A DNA stretch of 24,694 nucleotides, from contig JAPPKD010000089.1 in the NCBI GenBank assembly GCA_028820215.1, positions 1 to 24,694 on the forward strand, given 5' to 3'. This document shows positions 8,212 through 15,955 of the stretch, one piece after another; the first letter of the stretch is position 1; every line of letters starts with the position of its first letter. This DNA comes from Spirochaetaceae bacterium (GTDB taxonomy: Bacteria; Spirochaetota; Spirochaetia; SZUA-6; Bin103). Made by a program: the position numbers and the translations under genes. The notes under the pieces were generated by a model. It was given only the letters and a program-made list of their open reading frames with translations, did not search any database and was not told the DNA's origin.

Positions 8212-8268
8212 GCCTGGGCGACCTACGCGGTGCCGTCGACCATCCTCTACATCGCGGTCAAGGAGTGA
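8212..8268 (+). pseudogene. remnant of a permease 3' end (partial duplicate of the 6575-7450 gene end)
   Basis: The codons at 8212-8253 read AWATYAVPSTILYI and align without gaps to ALLIYVVPSIIIYI at 7355-7396, with 34 of 42 bases identical by my count. The next 15 bases, gcggtcaaggagtga, match the permease end gccatcaaggagtga at 7436-7450 in 13 positions. The intervening codons of the real permease are missing. This is a short, diverged and internally deleted permease tail with no start of its own. Its AAGGAG lies 7 bases before the ATG of the FG-GAP gene and probably still serves as that gene's ribosome binding site. Confidence 0.65.
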
Positions 8269-8272
8269 CCGG

Positions 8273-9385
8273 ATGCCCGGATTGCCCGTCTTCCGCCGCC
8301 ACACCATCTACCAGGGTGGTCCAGCCGAGCGCATGTCGTGTCTAGTCGGCGACCTGGACGGCGACGGCGTGCAGGAGTTCATCGTCTCGACCCGCAACCC
8401 GGAACAGCTCCACTGGTTCGAAAGAAGGGAGGGCGGCGCCTGGCAGCCGCACCTGATCGACGACACCTTCCCCAGCATCAGCGTCGGCGGCGCGCTGGTC
8501 GACCTGACCGGCAGCGGCCGGCTCGATCTGATCGGCGCCACCAGCGATCGCGGCAGCAGCGTCTATTGGTGGGAGTGCCCGGCCGACCCGACCCGGCGGT
8601 GGGTGCGCCGGGAGGCATTTCCGCTGCCCGCGCCACGCACCCACGACCTACTGCTGGCGGACATCGACGGCGACGGCCGGCAGGAGCTCTACGTTTGGAA
8701 CCAGGACGCGGAGACCCTCTTCGGTGTCCCGTTGCCGGACGATCCGTACGCGACTCCGTGGCCGGAGATACGGCCGGTCGTCACCGGCGTGGACGAGCAG
8801 GGGCTCGCGGCCGCCGACCTCGACGGCGACGGCCGGCTGGAGCTCATCGCCGGCTGCTCGTGGTATCGCCTGCTGCCGAACGGCGAGTGGGAACGGCACG
8901 TCTACACCTGGGACTACGGCGGCGTGCGGGTCGTGGCCGCCGATTTCGACGGTGACGGGCGGCCGGAGATCGCGGTCGCCGAGGTGGCCCTGGACATCGG
9001 ACGCACGTACGGACGCCTGGCGCTGTTCCGCCCGGGGGCGGACGTGGAGGACGTGTGGGAGGACGAGGTGCTGCACGCCCGGCTGCTGGACGCCCACACG
9101 CTGCAGGTGGCCGACTTCGACGGTGACGGACGCCCGGACCTGTACGTGGGCGAGATGGGGCGGGGAGACTGGACCCTCCCGCACCCGCCGGCCCAACTGC
9201 TCTTTCTGAGCCGCGGGGACCGGATGGAGCAGGTCGTGATCGACTCCGGCATCGGAACCCACGAGGCGCAGGTCATCGAGCTGGACGGCCGTTACGGCAT
9301 CGTCAGCAAGCCGTACCGGGCGCTTGCCGACACCGCTTCGCGCCCGCCTGAAGTTGACGCTCTTTACCTGTACCTGCCGGAGTGA
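8273..9385 (+). CDS. FG-GAP/VCBS repeat protein
   Basis: A 370-residue beta-propeller-type protein. Five DxDGDG calcium-binding-like motifs start at about residues 27 (DLDGDG), 130 (DIDGDG), 182 (DLDGDG), 224 (DFDGDG) and 281 (DFDGDG). Each is followed by a strand such as LELIAG or PEIAVAE, as in FG-GAP repeats. No signal peptide is visible from ATG 8273, so unlike many relatives it is predicted to be cytoplasmic unless the true start is elsewhere. AAGGAG at 8260-8265, inside the permease-tail remnant, is well spaced as its ribosome binding site. It probably belongs to the sugar-importer operon, with a role in binding or processing the imported compound; no enzymatic motif is seen. Confidence 0.85.
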   Translation: MPGLPVFRRHTIYQGGPAERMSCLVGDLDGDGVQEFIVSTRNPEQLHWFERREGGAWQPHLIDDTFPSISVGGALVDLTGSGRLDLIGATSDRGSSVYWWECPADPTRRWVRREAFPLPAPRTHDLLLADIDGDGRQELYVWNQDAETLFGVPLPDDPYATPWPEIRPVVTGVDEQGLAAADLDGDGRLELIAGCSWYRLLPNGEWERHVYTWDYGGVRVVAADFDGDGRPEIAVAEVALDIGRTYGRLALFRPGADVEDVWEDEVLHARLLDAHTLQVADFDGDGRPDLYVGEMGRGDWTLPHPPAQLLFLSRGDRMEQVVIDSGIGTHEAQVIELDGRYGIVSKPYRALADTASRPPEVDALYLYLPE

Positions 9386-9397
9386 AAGCCTCGCGCG

Positions 9398-9658
9398 CTA
9401 CTCAGTCTGCCGTCGCGCGCGGACGTAGCTCTCCAGCACCTGATTCATCCGCGTCTGATAGCCCTTGCCCGGCGCCTTGAAGTAGGCCAGGACCGACCGC
9501 TTCACGCGTATCGTCACCTGTTCGGTCCGATCGGGCTCCACGATCTCGGCACGCTTCCAGAACATCTCGTCGAGTTCCGGTATGTCGCTGAAGTCGATGT
9601 TTTCGTCCTCTACTGCATCGATCTGATCGGGTGTGGGAGGTTTATCGTGTCCTTTCAT
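9398..9658 (-). CDS. brnA: BrnA-family antitoxin (orphan)
   Basis: A small 86-residue DNA-binding antitoxin-like protein. The C-terminal half, with VTIRVKRSVLAYFKAPGKGY followed by QTRMNQVLESYVRARR, matches the ribbon-helix-helix type BrnA antitoxin (DUF4415) pattern. I chose ATG 9658 because AAGGAGG lies 7 bases upstream; the in-frame ATG at 9691 lacks such a site. In the usual operon the toxin BrnT is encoded immediately upstream of BrnA. Here that place is taken by the end of a nitrilase-family gene, which overlaps the brnA start by 17 bases. No BrnT is visible. It may be a relic, or regulate or neutralise a toxin encoded elsewhere. Confidence 0.8.
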   Translation of the reverse strand: MKGHDKPPTPDQIDAVEDENIDFSDIPELDEMFWKRAEIVEPDRTEQVTIRVKRSVLAYFKAPGKGYQTRMNQVLESYVRARRQTE

Positions 9659-10576
9659 CAAATGCCCTCCTTTCTCCCTTTCGCCAGCCATCCGGACGGT
9701 TGTATACGATGGACGCTTGGAACGAGTTGAGCAGCGGGTGCGTCCGGCAGTGCGTCCGGCGCACCTGCCGGAGAGCAGCCACGTCGATCGTTCCGGTCAC
9801 GGCCGCCTCCTCATTGGCGGCGCCATCCAGCACGCAGCGGGCCGCTCCGTCGCAGTCCACGATCACGGCGCCTCCGCAGAAGCGTTGCGCCCGCTCGTCG
9901 CCGGCGTCGTCGACGGCGGGCATCTCCGGGGCCGGCCGGCCCGCGCAGCTCACTCCGGCGATCGTCACCGCGCAGTCGCGGGCGAACAGCGGCCAGCGTT
10001 CCCGGCGCCAGCGGATCCAGCCGTCGCGGTTGCCGCCGTAGGACGCGAGCGAATTGGCGTGCGGCGCCAGGATCACCTCGGCCCCGCGCAGCGACAGCAG
10101 ATGGATCATCTCGAATCGCGTGGCGTCCGCGCAGATGGCCACCCCCATCCGTAAGCCGGCCAGCCTGCCGGCGGATACCTCGATCACCGGCAGCTCGCTG
10201 CCTGGGGTGAAGTGTCGGCACTCGGCCGGAGTGAGGTTGATCTTGCGCATCAACCCGGCGAAGCCGTCCGGGACCGCGACCACGAAGCTGTTATAGCGCA
10301 CGCCGCCACGGCGCTCGACCAGACCGAAGCCGACCGCGGTGGCGAACTCCGACGCCAGACCGACCGCACGGCCGACCAGCGGGGAGTCCAGATCGAGCGC
10401 TGCGTCAGGATCGTAGGTCCAGCCGGTCAGCGAGAACTCGGGAAAGAGCACGAGGTCGGGCGGGGTACCGGCACTCTCACAAGCGCTTCGAGCCACGCGC
10501 CGTGGCGGTCCAGGTTGATCGCCGGATCGGCGCAGAACCGGAAGCTGACCAGGCTGACGGTGATCTGCGCGCCCAT
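9642..10576 (-). pseudogene. carbon-nitrogen hydrolase (nitrilase superfamily), frameshifted near the N-terminus
   Basis: Amidase/nitrilase-type enzyme that would hydrolyse a non-peptide C-N bond. The main part, in the frame ending at 9642, shows the catalytic triad: Glu in LVLFPEFSLTGW, Lys in MRKINLTPAECRHF, and Cys in GVAICADATRFE. The natural N-terminus starts at the ATG at 10576 (MGAQITVSLVSFRFCADPAI…GAWLEALV) and lies in another frame. The two frames join near 10475-10485, and one missing base restores a continuous protein of about 311 residues. This may be a true mutation or a sequencing error. An in-frame start far upstream gives an unnatural, low-complexity N-terminus and is not accepted. 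The end of the gene overlaps the start of brnA. The SDR gene at 10709 is divergent. Confidence 0.75.
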
Positions 10577-10708
10577 GGACCGGAGCGTACCGCAGGCCGG
10601 CGCCGTTCGTAGCCCGGCAGCCTTTGAAGGACTGCGGCGCGGCCAGGATAATGCTGGAGTGGAGGCGGTGGCGCGGGCGATTCGCGGGCACCGGAAGACC
10701 AGCCTGGA

Positions 10709-11521
10709 ATGAGCCGCTTGGCGGGCAAGCGCGCGGTTATCACCGGAGCGGGACGAGGGCTCGGTCTGGCGGTGGCCGAGCTGTTCGTGAGCGAGGGAGC
10801 GGCGGTCGTCCTGGCCGACCTGGACGAGGGCGCGATCACGGCAGCGGCAAACCGGCTCGAGGCCGCAGGCGGCACGGCGATCGGGGTGCGGGCGGACATC
10901 GCCGCGGCCGCGGACGTACAGGCCCTGATGGCCGCGGCGGTCGAGCGTCTGGGCGGCCTGGACGTGCTGGTGAACAACGCCGGGATCGTCAGCGCCGGCA
11001 GCGTGACCGAGGTGGACGAGGCGCACTGGAACCGGGTGCTGCGGGTCAACCTCACCGGTGCCTACCTGTGCTCACGCTACGCGATCCCGCACCTGGAGCG
11101 AGCCGGCGGCGGATCGATTGTGTGCGTCTCTTCCTCGTCCGGGGTGGTCGGCAAGAGGGATCAGGTCGCCTATAACGTGTCCAAGCACGGTCTCGTCGGC
11201 CTGGTGCGCTGCATGGCGCTCGACCACGCCGACGCCGGCATTCGCGTCAACGCGGTGTGTCCGGGCGCGATGGACACGCCCGCGCTCCAGGAGCTCAGTT
11301 CCGAGCAGCGCGCGGAGCTGGCCGCGCGCAATCCACTCGGCCGCGTGGCGGATCCGGCGGAAGTGGCCCAGACCGTGCTGCACCTGGCGTCCGACGAATC
11401 GTCGTTCACCACCGGCGCGCTGTTCCTGGTCGACGGGGGCCTCACCGCGATGTTGCGAACGTACCGGGAAAGGACCTCCGGCAAGAACGAGAATTCCGCT
11501 GCTCGCCCTCGATGCCGATAG
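10709..11521 (+). CDS. short-chain dehydrogenase/reductase, with apparent read-through C-terminal extension
   Basis: Classical SDR oxidoreductase, 270 residues. Seen: TGAGRGLG cofactor motif from residue 12, Asp37 after the second strand (favours NAD over NADP), NNAG at 89-92, catalytic Ser142, Tyr155 and Lys159 (YNVSK), and PG motif after VNAVC. It closely resembles the SDR at 15141-15887 (about three quarters of residues by eye). That paralogue ends …LVDGGLTAM then TAG. Here the same codon is TTG, and the protein continues for 22 more residues, basic and low in hydrophobics, to TAG at 11519-11521. The substrate is unknown, typically an alcohol, sugar or keto acid. The ribosome binding site is weak. 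Confidence 0.9.
   Translation: MSRLAGKRAVITGAGRGLGLAVAELFVSEGAAVVLADLDEGAITAAANRLEAAGGTAIGVRADIAAAADVQALMAAAVERLGGLDVLVNNAGIVSAGSVTEVDEAHWNRVLRVNLTGAYLCSRYAIPHLERAGGGSIVCVSSSSGVVGKRDQVAYNVSKHGLVGLVRCMALDHADAGIRVNAVCPGAMDTPALQELSSEQRAELAARNPLGRVADPAEVAQTVLHLASDESSFTTGALFLVDGGLTAMLRTYRERTSGKNENSAARPRCR
11372..11424 (+). repeat. 53-bp block identical, in inverted orientation, to 15172-15224
   Basis: This segment of the first SDR gene, starting ACCGTGCTGCACCTGGCGTC and ending GCGCGCTGTT, is identical base for base to the reverse complement of 15172-15224 in the second SDR gene. The two genes as a whole form longer, less perfect inverted repeats about 4 kb apart. Identity over synonymous positions suggests recent duplication or gene conversion. 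Confidence 0.85.
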
Positions 11522-11556
11522 CGGTTATCGTGACCCACGCGACGAAGGGAGGCACT

Positions 11557-13137
11557 GTGACATCAGGTTCCACGCTTCGGGCTCCGGGGGGGCCACGGGC
11601 TCGTACGACCGGGCTCCGGCTCCAGGGCCTCGCCCTTCTCGCCCTGGCCGTCCTGGCGGTGACCGGCTGTTCCGGCGCGAGCCCGACGAAAGCCGACTGC
11701 GACGACTGGGCCACGAGCGCGTTCTTCGAGACCGCTGCCGTCGACAGGGTCGCGGCATGCCTGAAGCAGGGATCCGGCGTGAACGCTCGGGACGAAGAGG
11801 CCAACACGCCGCTGCACCTCGCCGTTCGCTACCACCACGATCCGGCCGTTGCCACGATGCTGCTGGAAGCGGGTGCGGACCCGCAAGCCCGCAACGGCGA
11901 AGGAGATACGCCACTGCACCTCGCGGCTCGCCACAACGACGACCCGAACGTCGTCGGCCTGCTCCTGGAAGCAGGCGCAAACCAGGAGGCGCGCAACCAG
12001 AGGGGAAGCGTCCCGCTTCATGCCGCGGCCGCGGGCAACGAGAATCCGGCCGTCGCCATCGCGCTGATCGACGCCGGATCCGACCTGGAGGTCCAGAATC
12101 CGGAGCGGTTCACTCCGCTGCACATGGCTGCCCGGTACAATGCGAACGCGGCCATGATCACCGCGCTGGCGGAGGCCGGCGCGAACCTCGACGCCCGCCA
12201 CTTCCGGCGCGGCACCGCGCTGCACGTCGCGGCTGCGTACACCGAGAACCCCGCCGTCATCGCCGCCCTGGTGGAGGCCGGCGCAGACCTCGACGCGCGG
12301 AACCGATACGAGGATATCCCGCTGCATACCGCGGCCGCGCTCAACCGGGACCCGGACATCGTGCAGGCCCTGATCGACGCGGGCTCGGACCTCGACGCCC
12401 GGCACCACAACGGCGGGACGCCGTTGCACATGGCGGCGTCGATCGGCCGGAATCCCGCCGTCATCGTCGTGCTCGTCACGGCCGGCGCGGATCTGGACGC
12501 GCGCAACCACGGCGGGTCCACGCCGCTCCACTCGGCGGCCGGGCTCAACCGGAACCCGGCCGTCATCGCAACGCTGGCCGACCTGGGCGCGGACCTCGAC
12601 GCGCGCAGCGACTTCGGCGGCACCCCGCTGCACATCGCCGCCGCGATCAACCGGAACTCCAAGGCCGTCGCGGTGCTGATCGACGCCGGCGCGGACGTGC
12701 ACGCGCGCAACGACTTCGGCGGCACCCCGCTGCACAGCATGGCCGTGTACCAGGACGACGGAGAGGAAGAGCGTATCGCAGGCATCACCGAGGCGCTTCT
12801 GGGCGCGGGAGCGGACGTGAATGCGCAAGACCTCGACGGTCGAACCCCGCTCCACAGCGCGATGATCTTCAACGAGGAGCCGGTCGTCGTCGGGGCGTTG
12901 ATCGGTGCGGGAGCCCAGGTCAATGCGCGGGACGACAACGGCCGCACGCCGCTTGACTACGCCCAGGATCCGGTCGTCATCGCGGCCCTGAGAGCCGCCG
13001 GCGCCGACTGCGGCGAGGGTTCGGTCTTTACCGACGGCCGGTGCCGGCCGGCTTCGATGTCCTCGGCCTTCGAGAACGGACAGACTGACCAGGTGCCGCC
13101 GCCCCTGTTCGAGAGCGAGGTCGCGGCAGGACGATAG
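11557..13137 (+). CDS. ankyrin-repeat lipoprotein
   Basis: Exported lipoprotein of 526 residues built almost entirely of ankyrin repeats. I chose GTG 11557 because GAAGGGAGG sits just upstream. The result is a basic N-terminus, a hydrophobic core (LALLALAVLAV) and a lipobox VTGC with Cys38, so it should be lipid-anchored. From about residue 76 to 485 there are 12 repeats, most 34 residues long, with the TPLHxAA signature and a NPAVIxxLxxAGADLDAR pattern. The tenth repeat carries a longer insert (YQDDGEEERIAGI) and the last is partial. A short C-terminal part contains CGEGSVFTDGRC. Ankyrin proteins bind other proteins; secreted bacterial ones often act on host cells, but that is inference here. 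The 34-residue period is one longer than the usual 33. Confidence 0.92.
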   Translation: MTSGSTLRAPGGPRARTTGLRLQGLALLALAVLAVTGCSGASPTKADCDDWATSAFFETAAVDRVAACLKQGSGVNARDEEANTPLHLAVRYHHDPAVATMLLEAGADPQARNGEGDTPLHLAARHNDDPNVVGLLLEAGANQEARNQRGSVPLHAAAAGNENPAVAIALIDAGSDLEVQNPERFTPLHMAARYNANAAMITALAEAGANLDARHFRRGTALHVAAAYTENPAVIAALVEAGADLDARNRYEDIPLHTAAALNRDPDIVQALIDAGSDLDARHHNGGTPLHMAASIGRNPAVIVVLVTAGADLDARNHGGSTPLHSAAGLNRNPAVIATLADLGADLDARSDFGGTPLHIAAAINRNSKAVAVLIDAGADVHARNDFGGTPLHSMAVYQDDGEEERIAGITEALLGAGADVNAQDLDGRTPLHSAMIFNEEPVVVGALIGAGAQVNARDDNGRTPLDYAQDPVVIAALRAAGADCGEGSVFTDGRCRPASMSSAFENGQTDQVPPPLFESEVAAGR

Positions 13138-13148
13138 CGCGCATTCTC

Positions 13149-13349
13149 TCAGCCGCCGAGGTACACCATCGACAAGCCGGTGACTCGCTCGAAGTGAGCG
13201 TCGTGCGTGAGCAGCGACGCGCCCGTCTGCAGGGCGTGAGCGGCGACCCAGACGTCGTTGACGGGAATCGGCGTTCCCGCCCGTCTGAGCTCGGCGGCGA
13301 CCGACCCGAATCGACTGCAGGTTTCGAACGTGACCGGGACGAACGCCAC
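13149..13349 (-). pseudogene. truncated PIN-domain toxin (VapC-like C-terminal half)
   Basis: About 66 residues match only the second half of a PIN-domain ribonuclease: AAELRRAGTPIPVNDVWVAA, then HALQTGASLLTHDAHFERV. The acidic residues of PVNDVW and THDAHF correspond to the later catalytic acids. The N-terminal half with the first Asp and the Glu is absent. The frame stays open upstream (…IRPSLAKPFV) but runs into the start of the MFS gene on the other strand, with no PIN start there. No antitoxin gene is adjacent. This looks like a relic of a toxin-antitoxin module cut by rearrangement. Confidence 0.7.
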
Positions 13350-13387
13350 GAACGGCTTGGCAAGAGAGGGTCTGATACGTTCACGCT

Positions 13388-14673
13388 GTGCAGTACGACG
13401 ACGAAGCGTACCGGAGGGCCATCCGCCGCGACCAGGGCTGGAACTTCTGGGTCAACGTCGGCGACCTGTCGTTCGTCAACCTGGCCGGCAGCTTCGTCTT
13501 CATCTCCACGATCCTGCCGCTGTACGCCAGCTACCTGACCGACTCGCGGGTCCTGATCGGCCTCATCCCGGCTGCCTACGTGGTCGCGTCACACGGGCCG
13601 CAACTGTTCATGGCCGCGCGCGCGGAAGCGCTGGGACGCAAGAAGCCATGGGTCGTGAAGGCCAGCGTGTTCGAGCGGGTGCCGTGGCTGATCCTGGGGC
13701 TGGGCATCCTGCTGTGGCCGGAAGCGCCGGCATGGTTCTCCTATGCCTTCCTGGTCGCCATGCTGTTGGCGGCCCAGGGCGCCGTCGGGGTAGCCAGCCC
13801 GGCATGGCGCGCCATGCTGGCCAACGTCATCCACGCCGACCGCAAGGGGCTGATGTTCGGGCTGGGCAGCTCCTTCGGCGGGCTGATGGGCGCTGCCGGC
13901 GCGCTGCTGGCCCGCTACATCCTGGACACCGTCGCCTTTCCCCGGTCGTTCGGAATCTGCTTCCTGCTGGCGTTCGCGGGCCAAGCGGTCTCCTGGACGT
14001 TCCTGACCCTCAATCGCGAGCCCGAGCGCCCGCCCGACCGCCCGCGAGCTCGCCTGGGCTCTTATCTCCGGGAGTTGCCGGACGTGCTGAGACGCGACCC
14101 CAGCTTCGCCCGCTTTCTGATCAGTCAGGTGCTGGTGATCCTGGGCACCCTGGGGGTGACGTTCTACATCGTGTACGGACGCGAGGCGTTCGGCGTGAGC
14201 GACGCCTTCGCGGCAACCCTGACCATGGCCGCGCTGATCAGCCAGGCCGTGGGCACGCCGCTGCTCGGCTGGTGGGGGGACCGCTTCGGGCACCGGTCCG
14301 CCGCCGAGGTGTCGGCCCTGCTGTGTGCGGGCGCGGGAGTTGTCATGATCATCGCTCCCGGCGCCGCGTGGATGTACGCGGCCTTCGCCCTGCTGACGGT
14401 CTCCGACGCCGGGCTCAGGGTGGCCCGGCCAGCCTTGCCATGGACCTGGGAGCCGGCGGCCGGGTGCCGACCTACGTGGCCCTCACCACGACCCTGCTTG
14501 CCGTCCCCGCCCTGGTGGCGCCCATCCTGGGAGGCTGGCTCATCGACCTGGTGGGTTTCCGTCCGGTGTTCGTCGCCGGCGCCGCGCTCGCCGTGCTCGG
14601 CTGGCTGCTGATGCGCACGGGCGTGGCCGACCCTCGGGTGAACCGCCGTCAGACGGCCCGCTGGCGACGCTAG
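13388..14673 (+). pseudogene. MFS transporter, frameshifted near the C-terminus
   Basis: Integral membrane transporter of the major facilitator type. From GTG 13388 the frame gives many membrane segments (for example FVFISTILPLYASYL, PWLILGLGILLWP, FLISQVLVILGTLGVTFYIV) and the inter-helix motif GWWGDRFGHRS. Around 14410-14425 (ctcagggtggcccggccagc) the hydrophobic reading moves to another frame: after SDAG the natural continuation is GPASLAMDLGAGGRVPTYVA. It then gives the last helices (LLAVPALVAPILGGWLIDLV) and ends at TAG 14671-14673. A loss of one or four bases would explain it. In the original frame the tail becomes Pro/Trp/Ser-rich nonsense to 14611. True inactivation and sequencing error cannot be told apart. 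The substrate is unknown. Confidence 0.75.
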
Positions 14674-15119
14674 TGCTCGTATTCCTCCATCAGCTCCACG
14701 TGGTTGCCGTCGGGATCGGCGCAGAAGCAGACGCTGACCGAGCCCTCCGTGAGCTCGAAATTGACGGGACCGGATATGAAGTGGACCCCCTTCTTCCTGA
14801 GCTCCTCGACCGCCCCCGGCAGGTCGTCGACCACCAGCGCGAAGTGGCAGGAGCCGACCGACCCGATGGGAGGCTGGTGCGGTTCGATCGGCGGCGTGTA
14901 GTACTCCAGCAGGTCGATCAGGATGTCGGGGCTGTCGGGCGCGGCCAGCCGCGTGGACTGGGCGCGCGCACCGCGGAGGCCGTTCGCCTCGTCGATCTTG
15001 TCGCCTTCGAGCTGGTGGTTCTCCACCAGCCGCAACCCGAGCTTGTCGACGTAGAATTCCAGCGCCCGCTTGGTGTCGCTGACCGTCACCGCGACGTGGT
15101 CGAAAGTCCGTACCTTCAT
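14670..15119 (-). CDS. VOC-family (glyoxalase/bleomycin-resistance/dioxygenase fold) protein
   Basis: A 149-residue metalloprotein with two beta-alpha-beta-beta-beta modules. The expected metal ligands are His8 (FDHVAV), Glu72 (IDLLEYY), His92 (GSCHFALVV) and Glu142 (NHVELMEEY), all present, so a catalytic lyase, epimerase or dioxygenase is plausible. The start is ATG 15119 with AGGA 7 bases upstream. It follows the SDR gene on the same strand after 21 bases, so the two form an operon. Its stop codon shares the palindrome CTAG with the stop of the convergent MFS gene. The substrate is unknown. Confidence 0.9.
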   Translation of the reverse strand: MKVRTFDHVAVTVSDTKRALEFYVDKLGLRLVENHQLEGDKIDEANGLRGARAQSTRLAAPDSPDILIDLLEYYTPPIEPHQPPIGSVGSCHFALVVDDLPGAVEELRKKGVHFISGPVNFELTEGSVSVCFCADPDGNHVELMEEYEH

Positions 15120-15140
15120 GCGCCGATCCTACCCGATCGG

Positions 15141-15887
15141 CTACATCGCGGTGAGACCGCCGTCCACCAGAAACAGCGCGCCGGTGGTGAACGACGATTC
15201 GTCGGACGCCAGGTGCAGCACGGTGCGGGCCACCTCGGCCGGCTCGGCAATGCGGCCGAGCGGATGCCACCCCGCCAGCTTCGCGCGGTGCTCGGCTGAG
15301 AGCGAGTCCGTCATCGGCGTGTTGATCACTCCCGGGCACACGGCGTTGACCCGGATGCCGGAGTCGGCATGGTCCAGCGCCATGCAGCGGACCAGGCCGA
15401 TGACGCCGTGCTTGGACACGTTGTAGGCCACCTGACCCTTCTGCCCGGTCACGCCGGAGGCCGAAGCGATACAGACGATCGACCCGCCGCCGGACCGCTC
15501 CATCTGCGGGACCGCGTAGCGGGAGCACAGATAGGAGGAGGTGAGATTGACCGCCAGCACTCGCTCCCAGTGCGCCTCGTCCACTTCGGTGACCGTACCG
15601 GCACTGGAGATCCCGGCGTTGTTCACCAGCACGTCCAGGCCGCCCATGCGCTCGGCCGCCGCGTCCATCAACTCCTGCACCTCGCGCGTCGAGGTGACGT
15701 CGGCGCGCACGGCGGCCGCCTCGCCGCCGTCAGCCGCGAGCCGCTCCGCCGCTGCCGTGGCGGAGCCCTCGTCCAGATCGGCAAGCACGACCGCGGCCCC
15801 TTCGCGCACGAACAGCTCGGCCACCGCCAGCCCCAGCCCCCGGCCGGCTCCGGTGACCACCGCCCGCCTTCCCTCCAGCCGCTTCAT
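15141..15887 (-). CDS. short-chain dehydrogenase/reductase (paralogue of the SDR at 10709)
   Basis: Classical NAD-type SDR, 248 residues, intact. Seen: TGAGRGLG from residue 12, Asp37, NNAG at 89-92, Ser142, Tyr155 and Lys159 in YNVSK, and the C-terminal SSFTTGALFLVDGGLTAM typical of this fold. It ends in TAG exactly where the sister gene at 10709 has TTG. It is the first gene of a two-gene unit with the VOC protein, suggesting consecutive steps on one compound. A cluster of palindromes lies about 70-100 bases upstream and could be its operator. The substrate is unknown. Confidence 0.93.
   Translation of the reverse strand: MKRLEGRRAVVTGAGRGLGLAVAELFVREGAAVVLADLDEGSATAAAERLAADGGEAAAVRADVTSTREVQELMDAAAERMGGLDVLVNNAGISSAGTVTEVDEAHWERVLAVNLTSSYLCSRYAVPQMERSGGGSIVCIASASGVTGQKGQVAYNVSKHGVIGLVRCMALDHADSGIRVNAVCPGVINTPMTDSLSAEHRAKLAGWHPLGRIAEPAEVARTVLHLASDESSFTTGALFLVDGGLTAM
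15172..15224 (-). repeat. 53-bp block identical, in inverted orientation, to 11372-11424
   Basis: Second copy of the identical block shared by the two SDR genes. On the plus strand it begins AACAGCGCGCCGGTGGTGAA. The two copies face each other about 3.7 kb apart, so recombination between them would invert the ankyrin, PIN, MFS and VOC genes. Confidence 0.85.
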
Positions 15888-15955
15888 CGCCTGGTCACTC
15901 TAGCTGAAGCCAGCCCGGGGTCCACGCGTCCTCCGTATGAATGCCTGGAGACATG

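Noticed and set aside
11770..13010. Regular repeat of about 102 bp that could suggest a tandem DNA repeat or CRISPR
   Set aside because: The period is explained by 34-residue ankyrin repeats. The units vary in DNA sequence and there are no spacers.
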